Source: Euglena gracilis
Taxonomy: Eukaryota; Euglenida; Euglenophyceae; Euglenales
Assembly: GCA_039621445.1 (NCBI GenBank)
Contig: CP154955.1
Location: 2,696,619 to 2,760,618 of the forward strand
Reading direction: 5' to 3'
Length of the DNA: 64,000 nt
A program made the translations under genes and the position numbers. The notes under the pieces are model-generated. The model was not told the origin of the DNA, did no database searches, and was given only the letters and a program-made list of their open reading frames with translations. How positions within the stretch are numbered: the stretch's first letter is position 1; every line of letters begins with the position of its first letter. Of the stretch, positions 21,771 to 31,392 are shown piece after piece.

Positions 21771-22187
21771 AACCCCCCCCAAATAATAAACCCCCCCGGT
21801 TTATTATTTGGACACCCGAAGTCGTGGTCCATGGGCGGTTATTATTTGGGGGGGTTTATTATTTGGGCAAAAATTTCGAAGTCAAAATTTGACCCGAAAC
21901 CCTCTCCACAGGCTCCAATTGTCACTTTTTTTGGTATTGTTGGGCTTTTTTTTGAAAACTGGGTGCTTTTTTGGCATTTTTTTTCTGCACCAATTTGCTC
22001 CATTTTTGAGATTTTTTCGCAACATTTCTGCTAATTTTTGGCTCTTTTTTCCTTTGCCCTCACACCTGCCAGAGGAGGGGTTTATTATTTGGGCGGCCGA
22101 AGTCGGTCCTCAGGGGGGGGGGTTATTATTTGGGGGGTTTTATTAATCTGGGGGGTTTATTATTTGGGGGGGGGTTTACTCCATCGA
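21771..22187. mobile_element. TIR element with AAATAATAAACC palindromes
   Basis: The left end AAACCCCCCCAAATAATAAA is mirrored by TTTATTATTTGGGGGGGGGTTT at the right. Further TTATTATTTGGG copies sit just inside each end, giving nested inverted repeats. A relative with AATAATATCC is at 55.3 kb. Non-coding. Confidence 0.6.
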
Positions 22188-23869
22188 GGAAAACCGACAA
22201 GGGAGGAAGGGAGCACAAAGACCTTGTGAGGCCATGCCTCCTGAAAATCCTGAACACTTTTTTCAAACGAACCAACCACTTAGAAAAGGTCCGAAATTCG
22301 CTCAACGTCACACTGCAAACACTCAATACGTTTGCGGTATGAGGGTAGTTCATTCAAAAGTAGTATTTTGTTTAACAGTGGCTTCAAAGTCCGCTGAAAT
22401 CTTTGGGAAAGATATGGACAAGAATTGGACCCGTTTGGCCAAAGTTTCCATAGCGGTTGTAATTGTCTAGAAACGATTATCGGTTTGTGCGGACGTGGTG
22501 CCCAATGAGGTATGGGGCACCCAGACCGCAAATTTAGCGGTTTTGTCATCAATCATTGTAAAAATTCGGTTCTCCGTGTACCAGGCGTATGCTCTCTGCC
22601 CTTCCGGTGTGTGGGGGGGTCCGAAGAACCTACATTCAGCATTGAGGCCCCTGGGCTTGTCCGACTCCCTCCTCCCCCTCGTGTGGCGTCTCCATTGGAG
22701 TGAAGTCTTGGGGGGGGACCGGACCAAAGACCACCGCGTGAAGACCTCACAGGTACCTCACATCTAAGGCACCTCCAAAGGCGGGGGGGGGGGGCGTGAG
22801 CCTCCGTACACCCTTGGAGGGAGTTTGGATCAAGGCCCCCGAGTGGCCCTCTGGGGGGAAGGTTGTGCGCGGAGAGTTAGTATGACCTCGCTTGGACCCC
22901 TAACCATTCTATAAGGGTGCATATGAACTTATAAATGTGCTCAAGGCTGGGTTGTAACCGTGCGGGTCATGTGACCTGGTTGTTGACCCGGAGTGAGGTG
23001 GGGGAAAGTGATGGGAATCTTTCCCCGTAAGTTGGGTTGGCTCATCACAGGCGGAATGATGGCATGAGCCATTTTCTGTGGTGTTGGGCCTGTGGGATAG
23101 GGGGGGGTGGTGGCATTATGGAGCAAGGAGCGCTCAGTCAATGTTCTCCTTAGGGGACATCCTTCATCAGAATCATCCAAATTTCCCCCTCCATCATGTG
23201 CATTGATGAGTGTGGAGGGGTGGAAGGGGTTATTTTGCGTCTCCCTGTGGAGTGGATTCGCTTGTGTTCAAAAATGTTCACTTGCCCATTCTATCCACAT
23301 TGGGTTTCCCTTTGAAATTATGAGTTTGGAGAAGACCCTGAGGTGAATGTTTGAAGTCAAGTTTGAAGATTCTAACCGAAGTAAAATTTTCATTTGAGCA
23401 GTCAATTGTGAGGTTGAAGTCAAGTTTGACTTGTTGACTAAGAAGTGGTTGCGAACCCCCCCCCCTTCAACAAATCCGAACCCCCCGAACAGACTTTCAA
23501 GGTTTATTTTTTTTCTTTCATTGGCCAGTAGGTAGGATGTCTTCATTCTTAGATGGCAGGGTGGTGGGAAGGGCCAAAAGGGGAGAGGGGGTCCACTGGC
23601 AAAGCCGCAAAGATCGGGAATAACAGGAGATTGCAAGAATTGTGGAAAAGGTGTGTGGATTGAACAGGGCACAAAAATTTCCCGGAGAAATCCCTGCGAA
23701 AATAGATGTGAAAAAAGATCCTGCGCCGCCGCCGGTGCTCCCCCCGATGGGGAAGGGGGCCGACTGCGTCAACAGGCTATCCCACAGTGTGTGGGCACGT
23801 CCTACTAAATAGGCAGGAGTTTGTTTATTCAGAAAATTGGGCCGTTCTGCCCAAGAACTGTGGGAAATT
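22188..23869. other. no supported gene; a DIRS terminus remnant at the left edge
   Basis: Bases 22,188-22,245 (GACAAGGGAGGAAGGGAGCACAA..., GTGAGGCCATGCC) resemble the left extension of DIRS element 2. Beyond that no repeat or exon is recognised. Confidence 0.45.
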
Positions 23870-24135
23870 GGCCCATGGAAACGACAAGGGAGGTAAGGCC
23901 ACGGAAGGCGAAGCGCAAACGCCTTGCAAGCCCGCCCCCCCCCCACCCGTAAAAGAATATTTGTCTTCAAGAGCCCTCGGTCAGCAAAAAATGGGGGCCA
24001 GGGAGGGGAGGACTCCCAAACAGAAACTGTCAGTCGGAGCAGCACGATCAATCAGCTCCGGCGAGGCGGCACTAAGGAGGGAGCTGTTTGGGGGGGAGAA
24101 GCGTCCACATTCCCCCAAAAGCCGAAGATTGCTGG
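23870..24135 (+). mobile_element. fragment of a DIRS 3' terminus
   Basis: GACAAGGGAGGTAAGG, GGCGAAGCGCAAA, TTGTCTTCAAGAGCCCTCGGTCAG and ATGGGGGCCAGGG follow in the same order as the reverse complement of 24,530-24,690 in element 2. It is a diverged second copy of that terminus in opposite orientation. Confidence 0.55.
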
Positions 24136-24280
24136 CGGATTGGCATTAGCCACCGCGAGCAATCCAATTCCACTGTGAAATTGTTTTTTTTGTATCATCA
24201 GGAAACGGTAATCGTCATGATACTATCTCCATTGGTTTTTGTGACCTCGAGTTGGTTTGATGCTGTGGTCGGCTGGATTT

Positions 24281-25162
24281 TCAAAGGTGGAAGGAAATTT
24301 TTTGATGTTCCAATAAGGAGTCGTACTCCCTCGAGGCAAGCCGAGAAGGGAGGAAGGGACACCGAGGGCGAAGCACAAAGACATTGTGAGGCCATGCCTT
24401 GCTCGCCGGCGGTTTGTTGTGTGATTGTTCGCTGCGCTGGGTTAGGAGGTCCCGCTTAGTGCCGCCTCGCCGGAGTTGGCTGCATCGTCTCCGACGTGGC
24501 GACCATGGCGCTTTCTTTTCCCTGGGGGGTCCCCCCCCACCTCCCCCCCCCCCTGGCCCCCATCTTCTGACCGAGGGCGTTTGAAGACAAATTTTCTTAA
24601 AGGGGTGGGGGGGGTCGGGCTCAAAATGTCTTTGTGCTTTGCCCTCGGTGTCCCTTCCTCCCTTCTCGGTTTGCCTCGAGGGAGTACGAGACACCTCGGG
24701 CTCCGCACTTTGCCATTGTGAGGCCAGATTGTGCACTGAAAATAGGGGGGCCAGGGCATTCTCCAAAGAACCTTGGGCACCAAGTCTTTGATAATGGGCT
24801 GTAAAAGCCTCCACCCCCTTCCATTGACCAATTTCACAAACTTCTTGGGCAGAAAGGCCCAATTTTTTTAGTAAACCAACCCCTGTGTGCATTGCCTGCT
24901 TGGGCCTTTGAAAATTGGAACAGTTGAATTAAAGCGTCAACCACTTGGTCAGTGGTGGCTTCAGGGGGGGTGGGGTACCCCCATTTTTTTCCAGAATCAC
25001 CCATAAAAGCGTGAAGGCACTTTGGTACCTTTTCAAACTGGGGTTTCTTCCCAGGAAATCTGTAATGGTTGAATTTTGTATTTGTTTCCCCTCCAAAATT
25101 TGCCTGAGCAAATCGTGCAAAGGAGGGGCCACCTGGGGGGTGGAATTTTTTCCCCCCTGCAA
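24281..25162 (-). pseudogene. tyrosine recombinase of DIRS element 2, internally deleted
   Basis: The N-terminal part (24,929-25,162) reads GRNPSLKRYQSAFTLLWVIL, like the start of the element 3 recombinase. The C-terminal part (24,281-24,892) begins just before GLLKKLGLSAQEVCEIGQWK and keeps AHYQRLG. Some 200 residues between them are missing, and the HSTRGA box is replaced by MHTGVG, so the catalytic Arg is lost. Confidence 0.7.
24625..24725 (-). repeat. internal complementary region of DIRS element 2
   Basis: Bases 24,625-24,689 are the reverse complement of 24,321-24,385 (65 bases, about two differences). Bases 24,690-24,725 are the reverse complement of 28,499-28,534 (36 bases, about one difference). 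The region is thus an inverted copy of the joined element ends. Confidence 0.85.
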
Positions 25163-25192
25163 TTGGTGAACATACCCTTGTAAGGGGTGATT

Positions 25193-26683
25193 TTAAGGCA
25201 GGGGGTCCCTGGTACTTTCATTTTTATTAATTGGGGCCACCATGTGGCTGAATCCAAGTAGGGGGTGACCATCAAAACTTTGGTTTGTAAAAACATTTTT
25301 AACCTGGGGAGAAATTTTTGAATTACAGACCAGGGGGGGTTTGCTTAAAGTCCTCCCATGTTGTCTAGTGGACATTGCAATGCATCCACTGCTGTGGCTC
25401 CCCAGTGGGGCCACCTGGCCACAAATTGTGGCAGTTTTTTGTTGCCTGGTGAGGCAAAAAGGTCTGTTTTCAGGTTTATGTAATTTTTGAACTGCTGCCT
25501 CAGCCATTGAAAAAGTTGGGGGTCCAGGGAATAGTCCCCCCTGTCCATTTCCCACCTGCTTATGGGGTCTGCCGGGCATTCCTGTGAAGGAACCCACTTT
25601 ACTTGTAGGTTTATGTTGTGTTCCATGCACCATTTGAAAAGGGCCTTGGCATGGAATTGAAGGGTTCTTTTCTGCCCCCCCCCTTTTGTTAAGAAATAGT
25701 AAATACTTGATTGTCCACTGACAGGGACACAGTTTCTCCTGGCTGGCTGAGGCTTTGAACGGTGCTTATTGCTGCACTTAATTCCTTGACATTTATGTGC
25801 AAAATGGGGGTTTCCCTCCAAAATTCTTGCACAATTTTTCCTGTTCGAATGTCCAGCCCCCCCCAGGCATGGGTGCTGCTGTCTGAGTACAACTCTCTGG
25901 GTGCACTTTGGGGGAAGGGTCTGCCCCCCCATGTGTCCAGCAGAAGTTTTATTTCTCTTAATTGGTCCTTTATTCTTTGAGAAATGGGGTGTTTTGAGTC
26001 CCAGGGGGCTGTGGAATTTTCCACCAAATAATTTGCCAGGGCATCCGTAATGGCCATTAGAAAGGGCAAAGCCATTAGATTGCATCTGATTTGGCCTAAA
26101 ATGGCAGCCAGTTGCCTTTTTGACATGTTATCTTTTTTCACTATTTTTCCCAGCTCCTTTTTACTGTTTTTATTTTCTGGGGGGGCACCTGTAATTTTCC
26201 CTCTTGGAAGTTTAGCTGAAATCCAAGATTATTTACGATTTGGGTGGGCTGCAGGGTGGACTTTTTTACATTGATTTTGAATCCTGATTTGATTAAAGCC
26301 CTGACCACTGTGTTCAGGTGATTTTGTAAGATGTTTTGTGTTGGGGCCACCAGCAAAATGTCGTCCAGGTAAATAAATACCTGGATGCCCTTTTTCCTCC
26401 ACAGCTTTTCGAATGTCTTCATTACTGACATAAAAATTTGGGGCATTACATTTAGGCCAAAACAGCCTGCCTGGAATTCGCAGGTCTGCCCCCCCACCTG
26501 ATGTCTTAGAAAGGGCCTTAGGGCCTGGCTTACTGGGATGTGGAAGTAAGCATCCTGCAGGTCTATTTTTGCTGCCCAGTGGCCTTTTTCTAACACTGGA
26601 AAATGTGCTGGATGTGATCCAGCTTGAAAGGTTTCACTTGGAATCGTTGATTTATTTGCCTGCAATCGCTTATTAATCTCCAT
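25193..26683 (-). pseudogene. reverse transcriptase / RNase H / methyltransferase-like region of DIRS element 2
   Basis: The reverse transcriptase core at 26,141-26,683 keeps IDLQDAYFHIPV and VFIYLDDILLVAPT. RNase H blocks YSDSSTHAWGG, INVKELSAA and SVDNQ lie in 25,689-26,141, then the frame shifts and continues at 25,345-25,680 with WVPSQECPADPISR. The frame entering the reverse transcriptase also shifts near 26,600, where LDHIQHIF crosses between frames. The methyltransferase-like part is also out of frame. Confidence 0.8.
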
Positions 26684-28208
26684 TTTGTCTGCTCCCCTTC
26701 TGGTTTCGAAATCAGAAACCAGGGGATTCGGAGCTGGGTGGTTGAATCCCTCACCTTTTTTACGAATCCAGATTTTTCATAATCCAGCAGTATTTTTTCT
26801 TCTTGGTGCAGGTTCAAGTTTGCCCTGGGTTTTGGGTGGGTGGACAATTTTGGTGGTTTTACCCAAGGGGGTTGAATGCCATCCCTGATTAGTTGACATG
26901 TTGTTGGGGGTGCATTTTTTGTCCACCATTTCAGGCTTTTTTGCAGCCTTTGATGGAGGGGGGTGTCTCCCCATTTTTCCTCCATGCAATTGATTTCTTG
27001 GATCAGGTGATTGTGGGGGGGCTGGGCTGGAGATGTTGGACCTTTTAGGCTTTTTTGCAGCCTTTGATGGAGGGGGGTGTCTCCCCTTATTTCCCCCACT
27101 GAATTTATTTTCTGGATAAGATGATTCTGGGGGGGCTGGGTTGGGGGTGTTGGACATTGCACCCCTAGGTGGCTTGTGCCCTTGGAAAAAGAACTTTTTT
27201 CTGTGGGATGTGCATGCACTCTCTCCCTCTCTGCTCATCTCTCTGGATGATCTTGTTGTTGGGAAACATACCATAGGGCTTAAGGCCCCTGTTTGGCCTA
27301 TCTGGTCTTCTCCATGTTGATGTGATTGGTTGACATACCATAGGGGGGCCTCTGTGGGTCCCCCCCTTGATTGATTGATCGGGAATTGAGAAATAAATGT
27401 AGGAGGGGTTCCTGCCCCTCCCTCCAAAAGGGCCACTGTGGGTCCCTTTTCCTCCTGAGGCTGGGTCATTAAAGGGGCCACTGTGGGTCCCCTTTTCCCC
27501 CTTTTTTGGCAGAGGGCCTCTGTGGGTCCCTCGGGGGATTTCTCCAGCAGCTGACTTAGCTTCTTGGTGGCCACTGTGGGTCCACCCTGCTGGTTGGGCA
27601 TGATGCCCCTTAGCTTCTTGGTGGCCACTGTGGGTCCACCCTGCTGGTCTCCAAGGTCTTCATGTGTAAATGTTCTTCCATAATCCTTCTGTAGGTCTTC
27701 CAGGCCTTGATTTGGCCTCCAACCCCACTTGAAATCTGGGGGGGCTGCTGTGGCCCCCCCTTTTCCCCTTGAGAGGGGCTGTTGTGATGGATGAATTGGG
27801 GGGGTTGGACAGACCTTTTCTGCCCCTTCCTGAGGGGATTTGCTTGTAAAACTGGCCCCCATGGCCCCTGTAGTGTTGTCCTCCTTGGCCTTGATTTCAT
27901 CTCCCCATCCATTGGCCAATTGTTGTATAGGCGACTGGGCGCCTTTGGGGGAGATGCCCCACATGGGTGGGCTGTGGTTGTTCAATTGTGGAGCATTTTG
28001 GGCCCCCCTGGACCATCCTCTGCCCATCAAGGGCTGGGGCAGACTTTTGTCTTCTGGGCCTTATGGCCACAGTGGTCCAAGGACCGTGGCCGTCACTGGG
28101 GGGGGGGGGTTTGGGCTGGGAAGTTTCTGGGGTGGGGGTCTGGGGGGAAAACGGCCACAGTTCGACGCGTGTCGACCGCATCTCCAAGTTCTCCTGTTTC
28201 TGCGGCAA
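26600..28208 (-). pseudogene. gag-like and linker region of DIRS element 2
   Basis: An open frame at 26,777-28,030 encodes a Pro/Gln/Lys-rich protein with repeated GGPTVATKKL / KGPTVAL / GPTEA units, mirrored in DNA by many copies of GGCCACTGTGGGTCC. Just upstream in another frame (27,897-28,208) is SDGHGPWTTV, a motif shared with the gag-like frame of element 3. The reverse transcriptase entry (WFLISKPEGEQTKWRLISDC) is reached at 26,590-27,219. Confidence 0.6.
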
Positions 28209-28910
28209 CTACTCTAGGACGTCCGTGGCCATGTAATCCCAATTTCCTCTCCACTGCATTGCTCATTGAAGTCAAAATTGAAAATTGATAATTGAAGTCG
28301 CAATTGCTGTTCGTCTTGATCGTGTCCTTCTGGATATTGAATTGGTATTGACTTCTGTTCTCAGAACTCTTGTCCTTTCTTCTGGGTGTCGAAGGGCAAG
28401 TTAGGAATCAGCCAACTTCGGCGAAAAAAGGCACTAAGCGGGACCTCCTAACCCAGCGCAGCGAACAATCACACAACAAACCGCCGGCGAGCAAGGCATG
28501 GCCTCACAGTGGCAAAGTGCGGAGCCCGAGGTGTCCCCCTACTCAAAGGTGGGAGACCCTGCAGAAGTCAGGTTGGATCAGAAAGGGGGAGTCTGGAGTT
28601 CCAAATGCGAGGGCGGGGGGTTTCGGACTCCCACGACAAAGGAAGGGGGAGGAAGGGACCAAGAGGGCGAAGCACAAGAAGATGGTGAGGTGAGGTCCTG
28701 TTCTGTTCTGTTCTGTTCTGGTGTGTTTGTGCGTGCGCGGGGGGTGCTTCTTACTGCTTTTTGTTGCCGGAGTTGGCTGATTCCTATTTCTGCCCTTCGA
28801 CCTCAAGGAGAAAGAATTTTACTTCTACGACTCAAGTGGACGAAAATTTTCGGAACTTCAACTACTTGACGGAAGAATTCAACTTTTCGAAGATCAACAA
28901 CGAGACTTCC

Positions 28911-29825
28911 ATGAAGAATGAATTTCAAAGAACCTTTGAATTTCAAGAAGAACTTCAACGGACTTCCAAGAAGTCAACTGAAGCTGGGGAAGGTGGAGAC
29001 ACAGCAGCAGCTGCAGCAGCTGGAGGGGCGGCAACAGCTCGTCAGTCCGTGGCCATCGCAACACCCCCACCCCCCAACGCTTCAGAGATTTCAAAACTCC
29101 AGGTTTCAGACTCCCCCACTAACAATGATGGCCATGGACCATGGACAACTGTGGTCAGAAGAGACGACAGAGGGGGACCACCATCACAGGTCCAACAGAC
29201 TCCACCCCTTTTTCTCAGTTCCTCCCCTTTCAGGGGAAAAAGCAAAGGCTATGGCAGCCTCAATCCAAAGGATTCAAATCCAAGTCAAGGCTATGGCAGC
29301 CATCATTGGACAGGGCCTGGGGCCCAGAATCATGGCTATGGAAGCCATCATCCAAGAGGGCAGTGGGCACAGGAGCAAGGCTATGGCAGCCTGTGTCCAA
29401 ACCTGGGAAGCTCCCATGGGGGAAAGGTATGTCCAACTTACCCCACAGCTCCCTCAAACACAAACCCCTCAGGAGCTGCACATCCAGGCAAGCAACCCCC
29501 CCTTCAGGGGAAGGCCAATGGAGGCCATTATGTGCAAGAGGCCAATGGGGGCCAGGGGAAGCATCGAAATATCAAGGCCAATGGAGGCCATTATATGCAA
29601 AAGGCCAATGGAGGCCAGGAGAAGCATCAAGATTTCAAGGCCAATGGAGGCCATTTCAATCAAAATCAAGTGGCCATTGGAGGCCAATGCATTCAAGATC
29701 ACACCAGCCCTTGGGGGGGAGGCCCAAGATTGGCTACACAAGGGCCCCCCCAGAAGGTAATCAAGCCAAACCAGGTTTTGAATAGTGCTGAGCTCTTGAT
29801 AAGCGCGCACCCACCCCTTCATTGA
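28911..29825 (+). CDS. gag-like protein of DIRS element 3
   Basis: The frame is open from 28,761; the first good ATG is 28,911 (MKNEFQRTFEFQEEL). It has an Ala-rich helix, then NNDGHGPWTTVVRRDDR, whose DGHGPWTTV core recurs in element 2. It is followed by Gly/Tyr/Ser repeats (GYGSL, GYGSHH) and Ala-Asn-Gly-Gly repeats (KANGGHYMQKANGGQ). It lacks zinc knuckles and is probably a nucleic-acid-binding structural protein. The overlapping frame at 28,918 is a shadow without the conserved motif. Confidence 0.6.
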   Translation: MKNEFQRTFEFQEELQRTSKKSTEAGEGGDTAAAAAAGGAATARQSVAIATPPPPNASEISKLQVSDSPTNNDGHGPWTTVVRRDDRGGPPSQVQQTPPLFLSSSPFRGKSKGYGSLNPKDSNPSQGYGSHHWTGPGAQNHGYGSHHPRGQWAQEQGYGSLCPNLGSSHGGKVCPTYPTAPSNTNPSGAAHPGKQPPLQGKANGGHYVQEANGGQGKHRNIKANGGHYMQKANGGQEKHQDFKANGGHFNQNQVAIGGQCIQDHTSPWGGGPRLATQGPPQKVIKPNQVLNSAELLISAHPPLH

Positions 29826-29884
29826 CCCCTCCATACATACCGGCACACCCCATGGAGCTCTTTTGACTGAAATTCATGTGTTTG

Positions 29885-30645
29885 TGCCAGAAACAGGGCG
29901 CTGGCGGGTCGAAAAACGCTCGTTTTCGGCTCAAAACCAGTTTTTCTGGGTCCGGGAGGCCAAAAAAACGTCGTTTCGGGCAAAAAAAAATTTCGATTTT
30001 TTTCGACTTTTTTGACCCGGTTTTGACCCAAAGTCAATGGGTCGGCGGCCCAAAACGGGGCGCCGGCGGGTCGAAAAACGCTCGTTTTCGGCTCAAAAAC
30101 AGTTTTTCTGGGTCCGGGAGGCCAAAAAAACATCGTTTCGGGCAAAAAATTTTTTTTCGATTTTTTTCGACTTTTTTGACCCGGATTTGACCCAAAGTCA
30201 ATGGGTCGGCGGCCCAAAACGGGGCGCCGGCGGGTCGAAAAACGCTCGTTTTCGGCTCAAAAACTGTTTCTCTGGGTCCGGGAGGCCAAAAAAACATCGT
30301 TTCGGGCAAAAAAAATTTTTCGATTTTTTTCGACTTTTTTGACCCGGATTTGACCCAAAGTCAATGTGTCGGCGGTCGAAAAACGCTCGTTTTCGGCTCA
30401 AAAACTGTTTTTCTGGGTCCGGGAGGCCAAAAAACATCGTTTCGGGCAAAAAAAAATTTTCGATTGTTTTCGACTTTTTTGACCCGGATTTGACCCAAAG
30501 TCAATGGGTCGGCGGCCCAAAACGGGGCGCCGGCGGGTCGAAAAACGCTCGTTTTCGGCTCAAAAACTGTTTCTCTGGGTCCGGGAGGCCAAAAAACATC
30601 GTTTCGGGCAAAAAAATTTTTTTCGATTTTTTTCGACTTTTTTGG
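29885..30645 (+). repeat. tandem repeat of ~140-165 bp in DIRS element 3
   Basis: A unit running GGGTCGGCGGCCCAAAACGG, then CGAAAAACGCTCGTTTTCGG, CTGGGTCCGGGAGGCC, CATCGTTTCGGGCAAAAAA and GACCCGGATTTGACCCAAAG occurs about 4.7 times. One unit lacks about 20 bases of the GGCGCC part. It is non-coding and lies between the gag-like and reverse transcriptase frames. Confidence 0.9.
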
Positions 30646-31170
30646 CCGAAAACGGCTAAGTCGAACAGAGGGAAAAGTGTACAAAATGGCCTGAAATGGC
30701 CCAAATTGGTATCTCGGGCTGGGCGGGGAGTTGCGGGGAAACCAAAGTCCCAGTAGATAGAGCGTTCCAAGGGCTTCAATTTAGGTCTCCGGACATTTCC
30801 TTTGATTTTGCATCATTTTCGAGAAATTTTGAAAACATCGATTTTTTGACCCCCCACCCCCCGAAAACGGCTAAGTCGAACAGAGGGAAAAGTGTACAAA
30901 ACGGGCAGCTGCGCCGAAAACGGCCGTATCTCGGGCTAGGCGGGGAGTTGCGGGGAAATCAAAATACCGGTAGATGGGGCGTTCCAAGGGCTTCAAATTA
31001 GGTCTCCGGACATTTCCTTTGATTTGGCTGCATTTTGGAGATATTTTGAAAATTGACATTTTTTGGCCGGGGGGCTTATACAGGGGGGGCGGGTAAATCC
31101 TACCGAGTTTGGACCCCTTCGCGCGTGAATAACTCGGGCCTGGCGGGGAGTTGGGGGTCAAACCCAGGTG
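30640..31170 (+). repeat. duplicated ~215-bp block in DIRS element 3
   Basis: A block from CCGAAAACGGCTAAGTCGAA through TATCTCGGGCT, GCGGGGAGTTGCGGGGAAA, GCGTTCCAAGGGCTTCAA and GTCTCCGGACATTTCCTTTG to TTTTGAAAA occurs at about 30,648-30,860 and 30,864-31,060. A remnant (ACTCGGGCCTGGCGGGGAGTT) follows near 31,129. G-rich DNA at 31,276-31,330 leads to the next frame. Confidence 0.8.
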
Positions 31171-31392
31171 ATTCGGAAACTAGGAATCCAGTCGCTCGCG
31201 ACTGAAAAAAAAAATTCCGGGAACGGGACCGGGATCATGGTGATAATCCGTCGGTTCCCGAGGTGGCCCCGACCCGGGGGGGGCCCCCGGGGGGGCGGGG
31301 GGGGGGGAGGGGGGGGGGGCGAGGGGGGGTTTCGCCAGGGGTAAGCTTCGCTCTTACCCATAAAGGGATAAGAGCTCAGCGACCCCCCAGCT

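Larger units (their letters stand above)
24321..28534 (-). mobile_element. DIRS-type retroelement 2 (non-autonomous, decayed)
   Basis: The ends are set by the internal complementary region. Its reverse complement reads as the right extension (28,499-28,534, ending GAGGTGTC) joined directly to the left extension (from 24,321, TCGTACTCCC). Near-identical inverted terminal repeats of about 97 bp lie at 24,386-24,482 and 28,409-28,508. Coding runs on the minus strand in DIRS order. The recombinase is internally deleted and the reverse transcriptase and RNase H are frameshifted. Only 88 bp separate it from element 3, which faces the other way. Confidence 0.88.
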
